A DNA stretch of 64,000 nt from Ananas comosus (Eukaryota; Streptophyta; Magnoliopsida; Poales; Bromeliaceae), in NCBI RefSeq assembly GCF_001540865.1, contig NC_033632.1, positions 11,210,557-11,274,556 on the forward strand, read 5' to 3'. The notes under the pieces were generated by a model that was given only the letters and a program-made list of their open reading frames with translations, searched no databases and was not told the origin of the DNA. Position 1 is the first letter of the stretch. Every line of letters starts with the position of its first letter. This document shows positions 61,839 to 64,000 of this stretch, piece after piece. A program made the translations under genes and the position numbers.

Positions 61839-61985
61839 TCACTTCCCCCAGCGCGCTCTATCGTTGATGTCAGCGTCTCGAACAAAGTGTCGGAGCCTGG
61901 ACTTGTCGCGATATATTGCAAAGTACCCGATCGTTGCGACGAGCAGAAACCCCCCAACCGCCACGGCGGTCGTGCTCATCGGCAT
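61839..61985 (-). CDS. Putative 48-residue single-pass membrane microprotein
   Basis: The minus-strand frame MPMSTTAVAVGGFLLVATIG continues YFAIYRDKSRLRHFVRDADI and NDRARWGK, then TGA. A hydrophobic segment (residues 7-25) is followed by a basic, then charged tail, as in a type of small plant membrane protein. A TATA-like TTATATATAG lies at 62080-62071, and a cluster of G-boxes lies further upstream. A short upstream frame starts at about 62050. I do not recognise the family with certainty. Codon usage is GC-rich against AT-rich surroundings, which favours a real gene. Confidence 0.45.
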   Translation of the reverse strand: MPMSTTAVAVGGFLLVATIGYFAIYRDKSRLRHFVRDADINDRARWGK

Positions 61986-62070
61986 GCTCCGCCTTGCGCC
62001 GCCACCGTTGTGAGTCCGCCTCGCCGCGTTGCCGGGCCGTCCATCGCCATTTTATATACAAGACTATATT

Positions 62071-62292
62071 CTATATATAAAGGGGGATGAGTTAAGGGTG
62101 TAGCAGAATCAGATGAGTTTCTTTTAGTTATTACTGTGCATATATGGAGAAGGGTTTTTTATCTCTCTTGTATGTCTGTGTAACGTGTGCATGTGTAACT
62201 AAGCGGTGGGTGTAGAGTGTGTATCCATGTGCACGTGCATGGGAGGGGAGGGGACACGTGCGGGGTCGAAGGCTTCGTCCTTGTGCCACGTG
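62071..62292 (-). promoter_or_regulatory. TATA-like box and three G-boxes
   Basis: CACGTG palindromes occur at 62232-62237, 62255-62260 and 62287-62292. They lie 150-220 bp upstream of a TTATATATAG box at 62080-62071. Three perfect G-boxes in about 60 bp are unlikely by chance in AT-rich DNA and suggest control by bZIP or bHLH factors; the target would be the small ORF at 61839-61985. Confidence 0.45.
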
Positions 62293-63157
62293 GCGGTGTA
62301 CAGAAAGAGGAACGTGGCAACCGGCCGAGTCGGACCGGGTAGGGCCGGTTCGGGCCGGTTTAGGCTTCATTGAACCGGACCCAAAAATAACCGAATGAAG
62401 TTTTTTTTTTAAGTAAAAAATATAGAGAACTTATCTGAATTATGAATTTATTTAGATTTAACTAAATTTTAATTTTTTATCAATTTTTTAATTTATTTGA
62501 TTTGAGTCAATTAACGATATTATAACTTTAAAATTTAAGTTAATTACTTATTTAAATAAACTTATAGTTATAATAATTATATAAAATATATTAACTAATT
62601 GTATAAAAGTAAATGATGCATTCAAATTTTGTAGCAAAAAATATTATTATTTATTGACTCAAATCAAACAAAGTGATAAGTTAGATAGTAAAATCAAAAT
62701 TTTGAAAAATTAAGCAGCCAAAATAAATTTCGTATTATTTTTTTGGTAAAAATATATAAAACTTATTTTATAACGTCTAATCTTTTAATCTATTTGATTT
62801 AATCTGAGCTATATAAGCTAATTACTTAATTTTATAAATTTACAGTTACAAAAATTGTATAAAGAATATTAACTAAGTTTATGAAGATAAATGATGTATT
62901 TAAACTTTAAAGACAAGCTACTGTGAACGGATTAAAATCAAATAATTAAAATATTAAATAATAAAATTAAAAATTTTAAAAATTAAATAGTCAAATTAAA
63001 ATTGTTTATAATTCAGCTAAACTATACATTTTTTTAAAAAATAGAAAAAAGCGAAAGGAAAGAAATCCGACCGTTGGAGCCCAGCTGATAAAAAGCCAAT
63101 AATCTCGTCACTGCTCGGGCAACGGTCCAAAAACGCCTCCTTCAACGGCTAGTTTTC
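62293..63157. other. Intergenic spacer
   Basis: A short GC-rich stretch with 'cgggccggtt' words (62320-62370) is followed by AT-rich DNA. 62430-62760 and 62760-63010 share words such as 'gatttgagtcaatta' / 'gatttaatctgagctat', suggesting a diverged duplication of about 300 bp. Confidence 0.4.
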
Positions 63158-63285
63158 CCCATTTAAATATTCCCCAGTTTCCCCCTCACCTCGCCACCAC
63201 CGCTAAGCTCTCTCTCTCTCTTTCTCTCTCTAAAACGCACACACTCTCTCTCTCTCTAACCCACATTCTCTTTAAAACTCTCTCC
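63158..63285 (+). promoter_or_regulatory. Core promoter and CT-rich leader of the second phytocyanin
   Basis: A TTTAAATA box at about 63164-63171 is followed by CT-rich sequence (63205-63285) typical of plant 5' leaders. Confidence 0.5.
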
Positions 63286-63902
63286 ATGGCAACAACAACA
63301 ACAACGTCCTTGTCCTACCTCTGTATCGTCGCCCTCTTCGCCGTCCTCGCCATCTCCGAAGCCGCCGATTTCTTGGTTGGGGGGAGCTCAAATGCTTGGA
63401 AGATTCCGACCTCGGCCTCCGACACCCTCAACCAGTGGGCCGCGGCCAACCGCTTCCAAGTCGGCGACTCTCTCGGTACGTAAATAATCACTCGACTACT
63501 ACAAATATAGTTGATGAGTCAGTATTATACTTATAAAATATATCGAAACTTTCAAAATTGCGATACCACTGATCAAAGATCAAACGATTAAAAAAATTCA
63601 TAGTTCAGATAAGTTTGTATTTTTTATTTAATAATTTAAAATTGCCATATATATAAGACTGACTAAAATTTTTTATAGTGTGGAAGTACGAAAAGGAGAA
63701 GGACTCGGTCCTTCAGGTGACGAGAGAGGACTACTTGAGCTGCAACACATCGAGCCCGATAGCGGAGCATAAGGACGGGGCCACGGCGGTGAAGCTCGCG
63801 CGGTCGGGCGCGTACTACTTCGTGAGCGGGGCCGAGGGGGCGTGCGAGAAGGGCGAGAAGGTGATAGTGGTGGTGATGGCGGCGAGACGGCGGTGGGATT
63901 GA
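63286..63902 (+). CDS. Early-nodulin-like phytocyanin (ENODL), two exons, frameshifted tail
   Basis: Exon 1 is 63286-63475 and exon 2 begins at 63679. The junction (phase 1, GT-AG) makes DSLVWKYEKEKDSV. A signal peptide covers about residues 1-27, followed by the phytocyanin domain from DFLVGGSSNAWKIP to GEKVIVVV. Disulfide cysteines are in YLSCNTS and EGACEKG. The copper ligands are lost: Asp replaces His in EKDSVLQV and Ala replaces His in EGACEKG. The frame stops at 63902 after MAARRRWD. The neighbouring frame continues GGETAVGLKGAAVTAVLVLG and VVAGMII to a stop at 63961, which is a typical GPI-anchor signal. A one-base deletion near 63865-63880 therefore appears to have removed the anchor, or the sequence is wrong there. 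The protein part is secure; the C-terminus is not. Confidence 0.88.
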
Positions 63903-64000
63903 AGGGAGCTGCTGTGACTGCTGTGCTTGTTTTGGGGGTGGTGGCGGGAATGATTATTTGAACTTTGTTTTTGAATAGTAGTTCGTATTTGTTCGGTTTA

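Noticed and set aside
62131..62370. A 79-codon minus-strand frame upstream of the microprotein
   Set aside because: It overlaps the G-box cluster, has no domain or hydrophobic segment, and ends in repetitive 'gtgtgt'-type sequence.

Overview
This window is nuclear DNA from a flowering plant. Genes with GT-AG introns are separated by long AT-rich, transposon-filled spacers, and there is a nuclear-type tRNA-Ser. The proteins look monocot-like (the ClpB resembles rice mitochondrial ClpB from memory). A commelinid monocot such as pineapple is my best guess, by inference only; no search was run.

Layout. (1) 1-7828: two inverted members of one Mutator-like (MULE) family flank the gene for ribosomal protein eL39 (5354-5717, minus). 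The first carries a fragment of an F-box/LRR gene broken by a hAT-like element with an 8-bp target-site duplication (TSD). The second is complete, with a perfect 9-bp TSD, and carries a PPR-like piece. (2) 9.8-30.9 kb: no conventional gene, but a long degenerate array on the minus strand. Four modules (A, B, C, D here) recur in a fixed order, and one of them appears at least 15 times. It is cut by a solo LTR with a 5-bp TSD, a SINE with a 16-bp TSD, a hAT-like element and several MITEs. (3) 31-36.2 kb: nested MITEs, several embedded in (TA)n-(GA)n microsatellites. (4) 36.4-45.2 kb: a ten-exon organellar ClpB disaggregase gene, with a problem in its first exon. (5) 46.8-48.5 kb: tRNA-Ser(AGA) and a broken Copia-type retrotransposon. 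(6) 50.2-52.5 kb: a two-exon purine permease (minus). (7) 56.0-57.2 kb and 63.3 kb to the end: two early-nodulin-like phytocyanins without the usual copper ligands. The second loses its GPI-type tail by frameshift. Between them lie two MULE-type elements, a PIF/Harbinger-like MITE and a possible 48-residue membrane microprotein gene (61839-61985, minus).

The genes do not form a pathway. eL39 is a ribosome component, ClpB a heat-inducible organellar chaperone, the permease a base/cytokinin transporter, and the phytocyanins cell-surface proteins. The strongest unexplained signal is the A-B-C-D array.
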